64,000 bases of DNA from Clostridiales bacterium (GTDB lineage: Bacteria; Bacillota; Clostridia; Oscillospirales; Oscillospiraceae). Below, piece by piece: positions 54,700-63,347 of the stretch. A program made the translations under genes and the position numbers. The stretch lies in assembly GCA_029268065.1 (NCBI GenBank), contig JAJUHC010000005.1, forward strand, positions 1 to 64,000, read 5' to 3'. The first letter of the stretch is position 1; each line of letters begins with the position of its first letter. A model generated the notes under the pieces. It did no database searches. It had not been told where the DNA came from and saw only the letters and a program-made list of their open reading frames with translations.

Positions 54700-56111
54700 T
54701 GGAATTGATTTTTGAAAAAAGCGTTGAAGGGCGCTGCTGCGCCCTGCTCGCCGACAGCGACATACCGGAGTACAAGCTTAAGGAGTCCCTGCTTCGAAAA
54801 GCGCCTCTCAGGCTTCCAGAGCTCTCCGAAACGGATGTCAGCAGACACTATACCCAGCTCGCGGAAAGAACGCACGGCATTAATAACGGTTTTTACCCGC
54901 TGGGCTCCTGCACAATGAAGTACAATCCGAGAATTAACGAGGAAGTCGCCTCCTGGCCCGAGTTCACACAGATTCACCCGCTTCAGCCGAGAAGCACAAC
55001 CGCCGGCTGTGTGGAGGTGCTGGACTTATGCGAAAAGCACCTTTGCGAGATTACGGGCATGGACGCCATGACGTTCGAGCCAGCGGCCGGAGCGCACGGG
55101 GAATTTACCGCGCTTCTGATGATTAAGGCTTATCATAATTCGCGCGGAGACAGCGGACGCAAGAAGATTATTGTCCCCGACTCCGCCCACGGTACGAATC
55201 CGGCAAGCGCAGCCATGGCCGGCTTTTCCGTCGTAAACATACCTTCCGCTGCGGACGGTCGCGTGGACCTCGATGCGCTCAAAAATGCCGCCGGCCCCGA
55301 TACCGCAGGTCTTATGCTCACAAATCCCAATACCGTCGGATTGTTTGACAAAAACATTCTCGAAATATCACGGATCGTTCACAAGGCCGGAGGACTGCTG
55401 TACTATGACGGAGCCAATCTTAACGCAATCATGGGTATCGCACGCCCCGGGGACATGGGCTTCGACGTTATCCATCTCAACCTGCACAAGACCTTTTCGG
55501 CGCCACACGGCGGAGGCGGCCCCGGAAGCGGTCCCGTCGGCTGCAAGGAATTTCTCAAAAAATACCTTCCGCACAGCGTGCTGGGCGAAAATGCTTCCGC
55601 TTCAAGCATTGGACAGGTAAAAGCCTTTTACGGCAATTTCCTTGTCGTTCTGCGCGCTCTTTCCTACATACTTACGCTCGGCGGGGACGGTCTGAGGATT
55701 GCTTCCGAAAATGCCGTACTCAACGCAAACTATATGATGGCAAAGCTAAAGGGCGTTTTTGATATCCCTTTTGACGGGTTTTGTATGCACGAATTCGTGA
55801 TGAGTCTTGAAAAGCTGAAAAAGAATGCCGGCGTATCCGCTCTGGACATTGCAAAGTCAATGCTCGATAACGGCATGCACCCCCCGACTATGTATTTCCC
55901 GCTTATTGTCCACGAAGCGCTGATGATTGAGCCTACGGAAACTGAGTCCAGGGAAACCATGGACGAAGCTGTTGAAGTTCTTGTAAATCTCTATAAGGAC
56001 GCTCTGACGGACAGCGACAAGCTTCACAGGTCGCCGTACGCTACTCCCGTCCGCCGCCTCGATGAGGTCGGCGCCGCGCGAAACCCCGTCCTGAAATACA
56101 GCTTTTCGTGA
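54699..56111 (+). CDS. gcvPB: Glycine dehydrogenase (decarboxylating) subunit 2, P protein
   Basis: A 470-residue PLP-bearing subunit. The Schiff-base lysine is about residue 264 in HLNLHKTFSAPHGGGGPGSG. PDSAHGTNPASAAMAGF near 160-176 and GLFDKNILEI are also conserved. It decarboxylates glycine with H protein. Last gene of the gcv operon, 68 bases before a metallo-hydrolase gene. Confidence 0.95.
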   Translation: MELIFEKSVEGRCCALLADSDIPEYKLKESLLRKAPLRLPELSETDVSRHYTQLAERTHGINNGFYPLGSCTMKYNPRINEEVASWPEFTQIHPLQPRSTTAGCVEVLDLCEKHLCEITGMDAMTFEPAAGAHGEFTALLMIKAYHNSRGDSGRKKIIVPDSAHGTNPASAAMAGFSVVNIPSAADGRVDLDALKNAAGPDTAGLMLTNPNTVGLFDKNILEISRIVHKAGGLLYYDGANLNAIMGIARPGDMGFDVIHLNLHKTFSAPHGGGGPGSGPVGCKEFLKKYLPHSVLGENASASSIGQVKAFYGNFLVVLRALSYILTLGGDGLRIASENAVLNANYMMAKLKGVFDIPFDGFCMHEFVMSLEKLKKNAGVSALDIAKSMLDNGMHPPTMYFPLIVHEALMIEPTETESRETMDEAVEVLVNLYKDALTDSDKLHRSPYATPVRRLDEVGAARNPVLKYSFS

Positions 56112-56179
56112 TTTATCTTCTTTACAATATCTGATACAATGTATTTATAATTTTAAAGCGGAAGCGTTGGTGGCAACTT

Positions 56180-57007
56180 ATGCTAATTAAAGTTTTGGCC
56201 GAAAACATCTCGTCAAATGAAAGCCTGGGCAGCGAGCACGGTCTCAGCCTGTATATCGAAACCGAAAAGCACAAGCTTCTTTTTGATACGGGTGCAAGCG
56301 GCCTGTTCTCGGAAAACGCCGCAAAGCTGAGTGTTAATTTGGCGGACGTTGATACCGCCGTCATATCACACGGACATTACGATCATTGCGGAGGACTAAA
56401 GACATTTCTTGCCTTAAACAGCAAGGCTAAGGTTTATATCCACGAAAAAGCCTTTGGCGAGTATTACGGGTACGACCAGAACTACGAGATGGAGTATATT
56501 GGGCTCGACAAGTCCCTTATTCAAAACGACAGATTCGTTTTACTTGGCGGCACTTGCGCCATATGCGATGAACTCAAGCTATTGTCCGGGGTCAAGGGCA
56601 GAAAGTTTTTTCCGTCAAGCAATGCGGACCTGTTCATAAAATCGGGAGATGAGTATTTGCAGGACGATTTTGCTCATGAGCAGAATCTGTTAATAACTGT
56701 AAGCGGCAAGAAATTGCTCTTAACAGGCTGCGCTCATAACGGCATAGTAAACATTATCGAGCATTTCCTTGAAGAGGAGGGCGTCATGCCCGATTACGTT
56801 ATAGGTGGGTTTCACCTTTCAAATCCCGAAACAAATGCAATGGAAAGCCCGGAAGTGGTATCAAAAATCGCAGATTTCTTTTTGGAAACAAAGGCAAGGT
56901 ACTATACCGGGCATTGTACCGGTGAGAGCGCTTTTGCGGTTTTGAAGGAACGGCTTGGCGATAAACTCGTCTATTTTCCCGTCGGCGCTGTGCTGGAAAT
57001 AGTCTAA
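56180..57007 (+). CDS. Metallo-beta-lactamase-fold protein (COG1237-like)
   Basis: A 275-residue hydrolase-fold protein with the metal motif AVISHGHYDHCGGL near residues 57-70 and GCAHNGIVNII near 185. This type is related to the methanopterin-synthesis RFA-P synthase family and to archaeal metal-dependent hydrolases, though bacterial members have no agreed function. It is on the gcv strand after a 68-base gap, so it may be read through. ATG 56180 lacks a strong ribosome site. Confidence 0.82.
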   Translation: MLIKVLAENISSNESLGSEHGLSLYIETEKHKLLFDTGASGLFSENAAKLSVNLADVDTAVISHGHYDHCGGLKTFLALNSKAKVYIHEKAFGEYYGYDQNYEMEYIGLDKSLIQNDRFVLLGGTCAICDELKLLSGVKGRKFFPSSNADLFIKSGDEYLQDDFAHEQNLLITVSGKKLLLTGCAHNGIVNIIEHFLEEEGVMPDYVIGGFHLSNPETNAMESPEVVSKIADFFLETKARYYTGHCTGESAFAVLKERLGDKLVYFPVGAVLEIV

Positions 57008-57152
57008 CTGTAAAGTGAACTGAACGCTTAAGAAGAATAATCCAATGAAAATAGCGGGCAGGGTTTGATTTCCCCGTCCGCTATCTTTGTGTAAGTATCT
57101 GCTGGATTGCTGCTTGACTGGCCGCCTTCGGAACTGCCGCCGGCTTGCTTCT

Positions 57153-58142
57153 TCACTCCCCGTTTTCAAACACGGGTTCCAAAACCTCTTTGATAAAGGC
57201 GATCCTGTCTCCGGGGCGCGGCACAAAACGTGACGCGACGGCAATGACCAAGTTCTTCGACGGGTTCACATAAATCACGTTCCCGCCGTCGCCCATAGCC
57301 GCATAGCTGTGTTCATTTTCGTCTATGACCCACCACAGGTAGCCGTATTTCAGCCCCAGCTCATCCCAGCGGCTGTGCTCACGGGTGCTCTCGTCAATCC
57401 ATTCGGCGGATATGAGCTGTTTGCCGTTCCATACTCCGCGATTTAAGTATAGCTGGCCTATCTTTGCCATGTCCGCAGGCGTGAGGAAAAGGCCCCAGCC
57501 TGCCGTATTAATTCCCTGCGGGTCGGCGACCCAGCCGCTGATGTCGCTTCCTTTTGTCATAATGTCAAGCTGCTCCTCCTTGCTGTGAAACATTACAGAG
57601 CGGTCAACCCGGATGCCAAGCGGCGCAAACAGGTTTTCACGGGCAAAATCGAGCAAGGGGCGATCCGTCGCCCTTGTAAGAATACCCGTAAGAATGTCCG
57701 GCCCGATAAGGGGTGTATAACGGAACCGGCCGATTTCCCCCTTGCCGCCAAGCAAGTCCAGTGCAGCTTTTACCCAGCTTTCGCTTGCGAAATACTTTGT
57801 GTACGGCGCCGACTTATACTTATACGGCGCGGTCATGGTCAGAATGTCCCTGATTTCAACGCGCTGAATCGTTTTTTCGCCGCGTTTCACCGTGTAATCG
57901 GGTAAAAATTCCAGCACCTTCCGGCTTACGCTGTCGATAAAACCTTTATCCACGGCAATGCCAATCAGGGCATTTACAACGCTCTTCGTCACTGAAAACA
58001 CATGAAGTGTGCGCTCAGCGCTGTACCCGCTGAAGTACCCCTCGTATACCGCTTTGCCGTTTTTCCTCACAACCATACCGACGATATTGTCGTGGCGGCG
58101 GCAAATCGTCTCTTCCATCTCAGTGATTTTATTCTGATTCAT
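57153..58142 (-). CDS. Serine beta-lactamase-like hydrolase
   Basis: A 329-residue member of the beta-lactamase/penicillin-binding-protein-like fold (pfam Beta-lactamase). The nucleophile is the Ser of SVTKS (SxxK) near residue 54, and the second motif is in RYTPLIGPDILTGIL near 140. GDGGNVIYVNPSKNLVIAVA near 290 is the family's third region. No signal peptide is seen, so it is probably a cytosolic esterase or peptidase relative. ATG 58142 is preferred to the upstream in-frame start at 58256. Confidence 0.85.
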   Translation of the reverse strand: MNQNKITEMEETICRRHDNIVGMVVRKNGKAVYEGYFSGYSAERTLHVFSVTKSVVNALIGIAVDKGFIDSVSRKVLEFLPDYTVKRGEKTIQRVEIRDILTMTAPYKYKSAPYTKYFASESWVKAALDLLGGKGEIGRFRYTPLIGPDILTGILTRATDRPLLDFARENLFAPLGIRVDRSVMFHSKEEQLDIMTKGSDISGWVADPQGINTAGWGLFLTPADMAKIGQLYLNRGVWNGKQLISAEWIDESTREHSRWDELGLKYGYLWWVIDENEHSYAAMGDGGNVIYVNPSKNLVIAVASRFVPRPGDRIAFIKEVLEPVFENGE

Positions 58143-58816
58143 ACTCCGTTTCCTTTGTTTTGTTCTAAAGGATATCCTCAAAAAGGAGGATATATCCATT
58201 AAAAATCGTTTGCAAGGGGCATTTAAAAATTTCTTTGAAAATAATTCCCTGTTCATACCTGTCGGCCCGCGATATTTGCTCTTTTGGTGACGGCAGACCT
58301 CGGAATCCTGCGTTTCATAATCACCTGCGTTATGTTGACCTGCGAGTACAAACCAAGCGCAGGATTTCGTTCCGCAAGATTGGGAAGGATATAGTACAAT
58401 AAAGTTCGCAGCATATTTGGGTCAAATCAATTCCGGCGTTGACCGCAGCGCATGACCGGCAGAAACAGGAAGACTCAGGCCATGGGGAATTCTGCTCCTC
58501 CTGCCCGAGTCTTTCTTCATATGGTATTGAGTAAACAAAAGTAATATTTGAACGATTTATTTTTATATTTCCTGCCGTCACGGCACCGGTTGGCGCTCCT
58601 TACGGATGCCGGAGAGGACTTAAACCTCCCAAAAGCGGCGAAATCGGCTGCTTTCGAGGGAAAAAATAAATACCGCAGCTGAATTTATATCAACTGCGGT
58701 AACAGATTTGGTTGCGGAGGTCCGAAACATGCCGTGTTCAAGATAATTGCAGACCGACGAACGGGAATATATAAGGTACTTGCGGGATAAATGACCTGTC
58801 GGGAATGCCGATCAGG
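58143..58816. other. Non-coding stretch at the left edge of the accessory region
   Basis: No protein-like frame is convincing here. A leftward-acting terminator is at 58659-58701. The boundary between the serine-hydrolase gene and the mobile region probably falls in this stretch, but no attachment-site repeat was seen by eye. Confidence 0.5.
58659..58701 (-). terminator. Terminator of the small leftward gene
   Basis: TACCGCAG and CTGCGGTA pair at 58671-58701, and on the leftward strand a T-rich run (TTTATTTTTT) follows. Confidence 0.65.
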
Positions 58817-58987
58817 TCATTTTGATTCTTCGGCTTTTTCTGCTTCTCTTTCAGACAGCCACTTTTCATATTCTTCCTGGACCCCTGGCCGCTTATAATA
58901 TTCACGCACTTTTGGGAGCAAATAACTTGCCAGGCGTTCCATAATATAATCAGGTATTTCGATATTGCCATTTCCTTTATCGCTCAT
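58817..58987 (-). CDS. Small hypothetical protein, 56 residues
   Basis: It reads MSDKGNGNIEIPDYIMERLA onwards, with the later YYKRPGVQEEYEKWLSERE, and ends EESK. It is highly charged and helical. AAAGGGA precedes the ATG with good spacing, and a terminator follows about 115 bases downstream. It resembles small ORFs of clostridial mobile elements, and I do not recognise a function. Confidence 0.6.
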   Translation of the reverse strand: MSDKGNGNIEIPDYIMERLASYLLPKVREYYKRPGVQEEYEKWLSEREAEKAEESK

Positions 58988-59153
58988 TCTGATCCCTTTC
59001 TGCCGCTGTGCGCGGTCTTCAACTTAAACGTCTGATCGGATTATATCCGACCAGGCGTTTTTTCTTCGTAGACGTTCCATGTTATCGCGAACCCGTGTCA
59101 AAAGACGTGTTTGTATTTATCGCTATAAGCTAAATACAATAGGGGGCGCGGAC

Positions 59154-59570
59154 ATGATTATTATAGACAATTATAACATAAAACACGACAGCACGAAAAA
59201 TGCTTTTAGAATAGAGAATAAAGAGCTTCCAGTTTGCCCGGATTGCGGCCAAGTCTTAACGGGATATGATACCAGGAAGCGACACACGATCGACGGTTCA
59301 GGGGCTGTCAGATGGTTCCTGTTGCGCCGGCTTCGGTGTTCCGGCTGTGGGAAGACACACCTTGAACTTCCGAATTTTATCCAGCCACAGAAGCACTATG
59401 AATCCCAGGTGATCCGCGAAACATTGACAGGCCTTTCCGATCATTGTCCGGCTGATGATTCAACGATCTGGCGCTGGCGTAACCAGAATAACCCACCTGG
59501 TTTGCATTCAGCTTTTGATCCTGGCGCGGTAAACTCTACATATATCGACACGAAGGAGGAAGAATCATGA
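59154..59570 (+). CDS. Zinc-ribbon protein similar to DUF6431
   Basis: A 138-residue protein with two CxxC pairs (CPDCGQVLTGYD near residues 24-35 and CSGCGKTHLELPNF near 59-72), fitting a zinc ribbon, followed by a basic transposase-like C-terminal part (IWRWRNQNN). This is the layout of DUF6431 proteins in clostridial mobile elements, whose role is unknown. ATG 59154 follows AGGGGG. It overlaps the next gene by four bases. Confidence 0.72.
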   Translation: MIIIDNYNIKHDSTKNAFRIENKELPVCPDCGQVLTGYDTRKRHTIDGSGAVRWFLLRRLRCSGCGKTHLELPNFIQPQKHYESQVIRETLTGLSDHCPADDSTIWRWRNQNNPPGLHSAFDPGAVNSTYIDTKEEES

Positions 59571-60004
59571 AGAAAAGAATCATTATAGCGTCAGTCTTTT
59601 CTGTTGCCGTCATTTTATCGGGCCTGATTGGCTTTTACATGGGAAAAGGGTCCGCTGTTCCGGCGTCGTCCGTAATTGAAAAGACAGACGCCAATTCAAT
59701 CTTTGTCCCTGGTTATGACTATATGAGCATGAAGGCGGGCGAAAAGACGATCCCGGCCAGGTTATACAATCCCGAAGGGAATAATTGTCTGATCGAAGCC
59801 GCTATAATCCTTCCGGACGGGACGGAAATCTTCCGGTCTGACAAACTGGACCCAGGCGACACACTGGACGCCCTTAACCTTTCCAGAACCGTTCCGGCTG
59901 GAATGTACGAACGGACAATCCTTCGGTATTCTTGTTATGCGTTCGGCGATATGCGGCGATTGAATGAAGCCGACGTAATCTTCACTTTGGAGGTAAAGCC
60001 ATGA
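59567..60004 (+). CDS. Membrane-anchored or exported protein of unknown function
   Basis: A 145-residue protein with an N-terminal hydrophobic segment (MKKRIIIASVFSVAVILSGL) that is a signal anchor or signal peptide. The extracellular part is beta-rich (ARLYNPEGNNCLIEAAIILP, then YERTILRYSC). It overlaps the DUF6431-like gene and the next secreted-protein gene, so all three are co-translated. No family is recognised. Confidence 0.75.
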   Translation: MKKRIIIASVFSVAVILSGLIGFYMGKGSAVPASSVIEKTDANSIFVPGYDYMSMKAGEKTIPARLYNPEGNNCLIEAAIILPDGTEIFRSDKLDPGDTLDALNLSRTVPAGMYERTILRYSCYAFGDMRRLNEADVIFTLEVKP

Positions 60005-60552
60005 AAAAAAGATCAATATGTTTAGCACTGATCGCGGCTGTCGTGATGTGCAGTATGTTTTCGACGACAGCTTTTGCCTGGGATGAGACAGGAATGACGG
60101 CACAATTCAAATACACAAAAGAAGCACCGGCGCCGGACCCTGGACCCACATACACGCCAAAGTATGAAGTCGCCCTTCCCGCTCCAACGAATTTCAGCGG
60201 CGCGTATGGTGATGTAACTTTAAGATTGGCGTATAATGCTTTGAATGAAGATGAACAGCTTGTAGTCAAGGTGAACCCGTCTTCATACGACGAACACGGT
60301 AATTTTTTCTTGCAATCAGAGGAAGGAAATATTCTTAACGCGGCTATTGCAAGATACGGAGCTGACCCAGCGGCGGCCGAAATGGCAAGTTCGGGGGACG
60401 ACAATTTTACTGTAGCCGTGTTTGATAATAGCGGAATGGACGCCATACAGTACGGCACAATAAGGGTAATAGCGCTTGGAAGGGACGCGGCGGCACCGGG
60501 GGAATATACCGGTTATCTTCATCTTTCGATTGAGTTGACCCAGAAGGACTAA
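60001..60552 (+). CDS. Secreted beta-rich protein of unknown function
   Basis: A 183-residue protein with a cleavable signal peptide (MKKRSICLALIAAVVMCSMF, ending near STTAFA) and a proline-rich linker. A beta-sandwich-like domain follows (LRLAYNALNEDEQLVVKVNP, ending GEYTGYLHLSIELTQ). It resembles fimbrial-subunit or WxL-type surface proteins in pattern, but without their motifs. It overlaps the previous gene by four bases and is followed by a terminator at 60579-60612. Confidence 0.75.
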   Translation: MKKRSICLALIAAVVMCSMFSTTAFAWDETGMTAQFKYTKEAPAPDPGPTYTPKYEVALPAPTNFSGAYGDVTLRLAYNALNEDEQLVVKVNPSSYDEHGNFFLQSEEGNILNAAIARYGADPAAAEMASSGDDNFTVAVFDNSGMDAIQYGTIRVIALGRDAAAPGEYTGYLHLSIELTQKD

Positions 60553-60578
60553 ATCCACCTTACTTCGCGTCGATAAAA

Positions 60579-60612
60579 AGGTCCTGGCATAGTGCCGGGA
60601 TCTTTTTCTTCG
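60579..60612 (+). terminator. Terminator after the exported-protein gene pair
   Basis: TCCTGGCA and TGCCGGGA form the stem around TAG, followed by TCTTTTTCTT. Confidence 0.75.
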
Positions 60613-60649
60613 TTTTATAGCGAATGATAGCATTTGAAATCAAATGAAT

Positions 60650-60865
60650 TCAATTACTGGAAGCCTCTTTCACGAATTCCATGATGTCGCCAGGCTGACA
60701 ATCCAGGGCGGCGCAAATCTTTTCAATAACGTCAGTCTGTACCACTTCATTTCGACGAAGCTTTGTTATTGTGCTTTGAGCGACACCAGACATTTCGGAT
60801 AGTTTAGCACCGGTTAGGTTGCGATCGACCAGTATGTGAAACAGCTTTTTGTATGATATAGGCAT
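60650..60865 (-). CDS. XRE-family helix-turn-helix regulator (Cro/CI type)
   Basis: A 71-residue protein that is essentially one helix-turn-helix domain: GAKLSEMSGVAQSTITKLRR (about 18-37), then EKICAALDCQPGDIMEFV. AAGGAGG precedes the ATG. It is divergent from two small genes, and two 13-base operator-like repeats flank the opposing promoter, so it probably represses that promoter. Confidence 0.9.
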   Translation of the reverse strand: MPISYKKLFHILVDRNLTGAKLSEMSGVAQSTITKLRRNEVVQTDVIEKICAALDCQPGDIMEFVKEASSN

Positions 60866-60937
60866 TATTATAACCCTCCTTTTCTTTATTATAAGGCTTT
60901 CTTGTCATTTTGTAAAGTAATTTCGAATTATTTGCTG

Positions 60938-61011
60938 AATACTCGAATTTTATGTGTTGACAAAAAATACTCTTCGGGTTATAATGAGTTCACAAATTAA
61001 ATTCGCGTATT
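60938..61011. promoter_or_regulatory. XRE operator repeats flanking a consensus promoter
   Basis: AATACTCGAATTT at 60938-60950 and AAATTCGCGTATT at 60999-61011 are inverted copies matching at 12 of 13 positions. Between them lies TTGACA (60957-60962), 17 bases and TATAAT (60980-60985), a perfect sigma-A promoter. A third related site TTTCGAATTA lies near 60921. This arrangement fits repression by an XRE dimer. Confidence 0.8.
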
Positions 61012-61032
61012 CATTATCAAGGAGGAAATGAC

Positions 61033-61278
61033 ATGGGACAAAGTTCATTCATTGAAAAGTTGTTCGATCTGTTTATGGGGGATACTCGGACCATACCAGA
61101 AGTCGAACAGGCGCTTGAAAGGCTTAATAACACCCTGAACCCCGTCAGTGATGTTCTGGACTTGGATATGGGGCCAATAATAGCCGAATATGGCGCGTCG
61201 TGTGAGAAACAAGGATTTATAAACGGATTCCGACTAGCGTCAAAGATCGCGGCCGAAAGCCTGGCAAACCAAAAGTAA
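61033..61278 (+). CDS. Small protein of unknown function (81 residues)
   Basis: An 81-residue helical protein with the end segment EKQGFINGFRLASKIAAES. The next gene's product has a similar pattern (EGFFEGFEMAYNMY), so the two may be distant relatives. AAGGAGG precedes the ATG. It is the first gene after the XRE-controlled promoter. I recall similar proteins in clostridial mobile elements but cannot name the family with confidence. Confidence 0.72.
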   Translation: MGQSSFIEKLFDLFMGDTRTIPEVEQALERLNNTLNPVSDVLDLDMGPIIAEYGASCEKQGFINGFRLASKIAAESLANQK

Positions 61279-61296
61279 ATGAAGGGAGAAATTGAA

Positions 61297-61641
61297 GTGT
61301 TGAACATTGAAAAACTGTCTTTGCTTTACGCTACAAGTCTTAATATTTCGGATCGTTGGGATCGCAACAAACAGAACCCGAAGGAATGGGAACCGGAAGC
61401 TGGAATCCTGTCCGAAATGCACGATACTATTATGAATAGCCTTCCAGAAGATAAGGCTAAAATATTTGATGATTTATATTGCCGCCTGGCTCACCTTTAC
61501 GGGAAAGAAGGCTTTTTCGAAGGCTTTGAAATGGCTTACAATATGTATGTTGTCCCAGGGGGTAAGCCGTTCGGGGATTGTTCGTCGGAAGACGTTGCCG
61601 ATACTTTGGTCAGTTACATTAAAAACACGATCGACGAATAA
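61297..61641 (+). CDS. Small protein of unknown function (114 residues)
   Basis: A 114-residue protein. GTG 61297 follows AAGGGAG with good spacing; ATG 61279 directly after the previous stop is an alternative giving 120 residues. It is predicted helical, with a GFFEGFEMAYNMY segment resembling that of the neighbour. It ends at a terminator (61656-61690). Same transcript as 61033. Confidence 0.7.
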   Translation: MLNIEKLSLLYATSLNISDRWDRNKQNPKEWEPEAGILSEMHDTIMNSLPEDKAKIFDDLYCRLAHLYGKEGFFEGFEMAYNMYVVPGGKPFGDCSSEDVADTLVSYIKNTIDE

Positions 61642-62173
61642 TTTGATTATACATAAGGCGTCTGGGTTTATATCCAGGCGCTTTTCTTTTGCCTTTTCCG
61701 GCGCTTCTGTGTGGCCTGTGGGCGTTTTTATTAAGTTGGATAGAGAAATAAATGTCCGAATAGAAAAAGGCCCTTCCTGGGCGATTTTGGACGGCCTGAA
61801 TCATGAAGTCAGGATCGTTCAACAATCTTTCAGCGGTTTCCGCTGTGGCATAGACACCGTGTTTGCGGATTGAAGGAAGGACTTCATTCGTTACCCACCT
61901 CTTAAACTGTTTAGCGGAAGGGAGTTTGCTTGACATTATTAGCGAATACAAGCCTGATTCATTTATAAGTACCATATTACGATTTTGACCTGATGCACTG
62001 ATTTGGTGCGTCAGCTTATCTTCTTCGTCAACGTGGTTTCTAATAGCGTTATCTGATCTTTCATACCCAAGTGAATCAGCAACATCCTTTCCAACAAACC
62101 ACGGTTCACCATCAATATTTAGCGTTCGAATTTCACCGAATGATTCATTTCTAAAAATCTGCAAGTCAGCCAT
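61619..62173 (-). pseudogene. BRO-N antirepressor, truncated
   Basis: A leftward frame with a complete BRO-N domain (IRTLNIDGEPWFVGKDVADS, then YERSDNAIRNHVDEEDKL and LPSAKQFKRWVTNEVLPSIR) and then a short ETAERLLNDPDFMIQA. After about residue 125 the reading leaves the family pattern and runs into the terminator and the 3' end of the opposing gene. The usual C-terminal domain is absent. Phage antirepressors use BRO-N to bind DNA and the second domain for effector function, so this is probably a cut-off remnant, though a short active form is possible. Confidence 0.7.
61656..61690 (+). terminator. Terminator of the two small rightward genes
   Basis: GCGTCTGG and CCAGGCGC form the stem with loop GTTTATAT, followed by TTTTCTTTT. 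It lies within the tail of the antirepressor frame. Confidence 0.7.
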
Positions 62174-62250
62174 TTGACACCTTCCTTTCCGCGCGTTCGC
62201 GCTCCCATTTTTTAAAAGGGGACGTTGAAACGACGTACCATTCGAACAAA

Positions 62251-62290
62251 GAAAACGCCCTGGCTGTCATGCGGCAGTCAAGGCGCTTCG
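62251..62290 (-). terminator. Likely terminator after the tail-gene operon
   Basis: On the leftward strand CGCCTTGACTG pairs imperfectly (with G-U) with CAGCCAGGGCG, followed by TTTTC. It lies just beyond the stop at 62305. Confidence 0.5.
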
Positions 62291-62304
62291 TATGGTTAAG
62301 TCAG

Positions 62305-62952
62305 TTAAAACATTACAGGGGACGGTTTTTCGGTTTTCGAATCATCTGAAACAGTTCGGGATTGATAAGATTCCCCTTCGAAATCTCCTTCAAGGATATT
62401 GTTCGCGCGTTTCAGGTTGTGAATAAGGACCGAAGGTTCGCTGGTCATGGGAAAGTCTGTTCCGGTCCACCCTGTGAAGGTTTGCCAGGAATTACGCTGA
62501 ACCTCTTTCAGGATAGACAGCGCGTCTGTCCCTTCCACTATCCCAATCAGCTTCGGATCGCGGCCTTGCTGGCGTATAATTGCCGCCAGGCTTTGTCTTG
62601 CGATATAATCGTCCAGATATGGCCGCACCAAAGACTTCATAACGTCGGAATCCAGGGTTTTCCCACCAGAAGAAACGATCTGGACCACGTTCGCGAAGCC
62701 GGCGTCAGAAACATATTTTGAAACGCTCTGATCCTTTTCGACGGCCGCAATTGTTTCTGCGATCTGCTGGCTGAAATATCCGGCCTGTTTTTCCGAAAAC
62801 CTTTTAAGGCTCTCCTGGTATTCCTTAACCTGGTTTTGTGCGACATCAGGCTTATACTGCTTTATTGCGTCAGCCTGGCTTTGTCTGGAATTCGCTACCC
62901 CTTTCTGGTAGTCCTCCAGGATTTTGATAAGATTGTCAATACCGAATTTCAT
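62305..62952 (-). CDS. Phage/mobile-region protein of unknown function
   Basis: A 215-residue helical, glutamine- and lysine-rich protein. The run VKEYQESLKRFSEKQAGYFS suggests a coiled coil. It overlaps the next upstream gene's stop by four bases and belongs to the leftward phage tail transcript. Tail-associated or chaperone function is possible from position only. Confidence 0.7.
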   Translation of the reverse strand: MKFGIDNLIKILEDYQKGVANSRQSQADAIKQYKPDVAQNQVKEYQESLKRFSEKQAGYFSQQIAETIAAVEKDQSVSKYVSDAGFANVVQIVSSGGKTLDSDVMKSLVRPYLDDYIARQSLAAIIRQQGRDPKLIGIVEGTDALSILKEVQRNSWQTFTGWTGTDFPMTSEPSVLIHNLKRANNILEGDFEGESYQSRTVSDDSKTEKPSPVMF

Positions 62953-63347
62953 GTTCTTACACCCTTTTTTTTCATTACTCTTTCATAAATTTCCTTTACT
63001 TCCTGGCCGCCTACTGTGACATAAAACAGGTATATGTCATTATCAAAGAAGGTCCGGCCGTAAGCCTTTTTGAAGATTCGGTCAATCTCCCTGTGAATGA
63101 ATTCAGGGGACCGCTGGGACGTGGGAAGGCTCTTTTCCTGGTGTCGTTCGAATATGGAAAAGTATGCTTCCCACGCCGAAGGTTTGAATTGCCTGTCGCC
63201 GTTGTTAATACATGTCTGGATCAGATCAACTATTGCAGTCCTGGCCGTTACATTGATCTGTCCTTCCAGCCGGCGATCAAGGTAATAGTGGAGCATTCGA
63301 AGAAGTGTTTTCAGATCTTCGCTTTCTTTTGGGCGAAGGAATTTCAT
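62949..63347 (-). CDS. Phage-region protein of unknown function
   Basis: A 132-residue protein, charged and helical (SEDLKTLLRMLHYYLDRRLE, then FDNDIYLFYVTVGGQEVKEI). It lies one base overlapping the tape-measure C-terminal gene and precedes the 62305 gene. Its position just after the tail tape-measure gene suggests a tail or tail-assembly role, not proven. Confidence 0.7.
   Translation of the reverse strand: MKFLRPKESEDLKTLLRMLHYYLDRRLEGQINVTARTAIVDLIQTCINNGDRQFKPSAWEAYFSIFERHQEKSLPTSQRSPEFIHREIDRIFKKAYGRTFFDNDIYLFYVTVGGQEVKEIYERVMKKKGVRT

Noticed and set aside
58330-58581. An 83-codon leftward frame between the serine hydrolase and accessory region
   Set aside because: No ribosome binding site or family pattern; it appears random.
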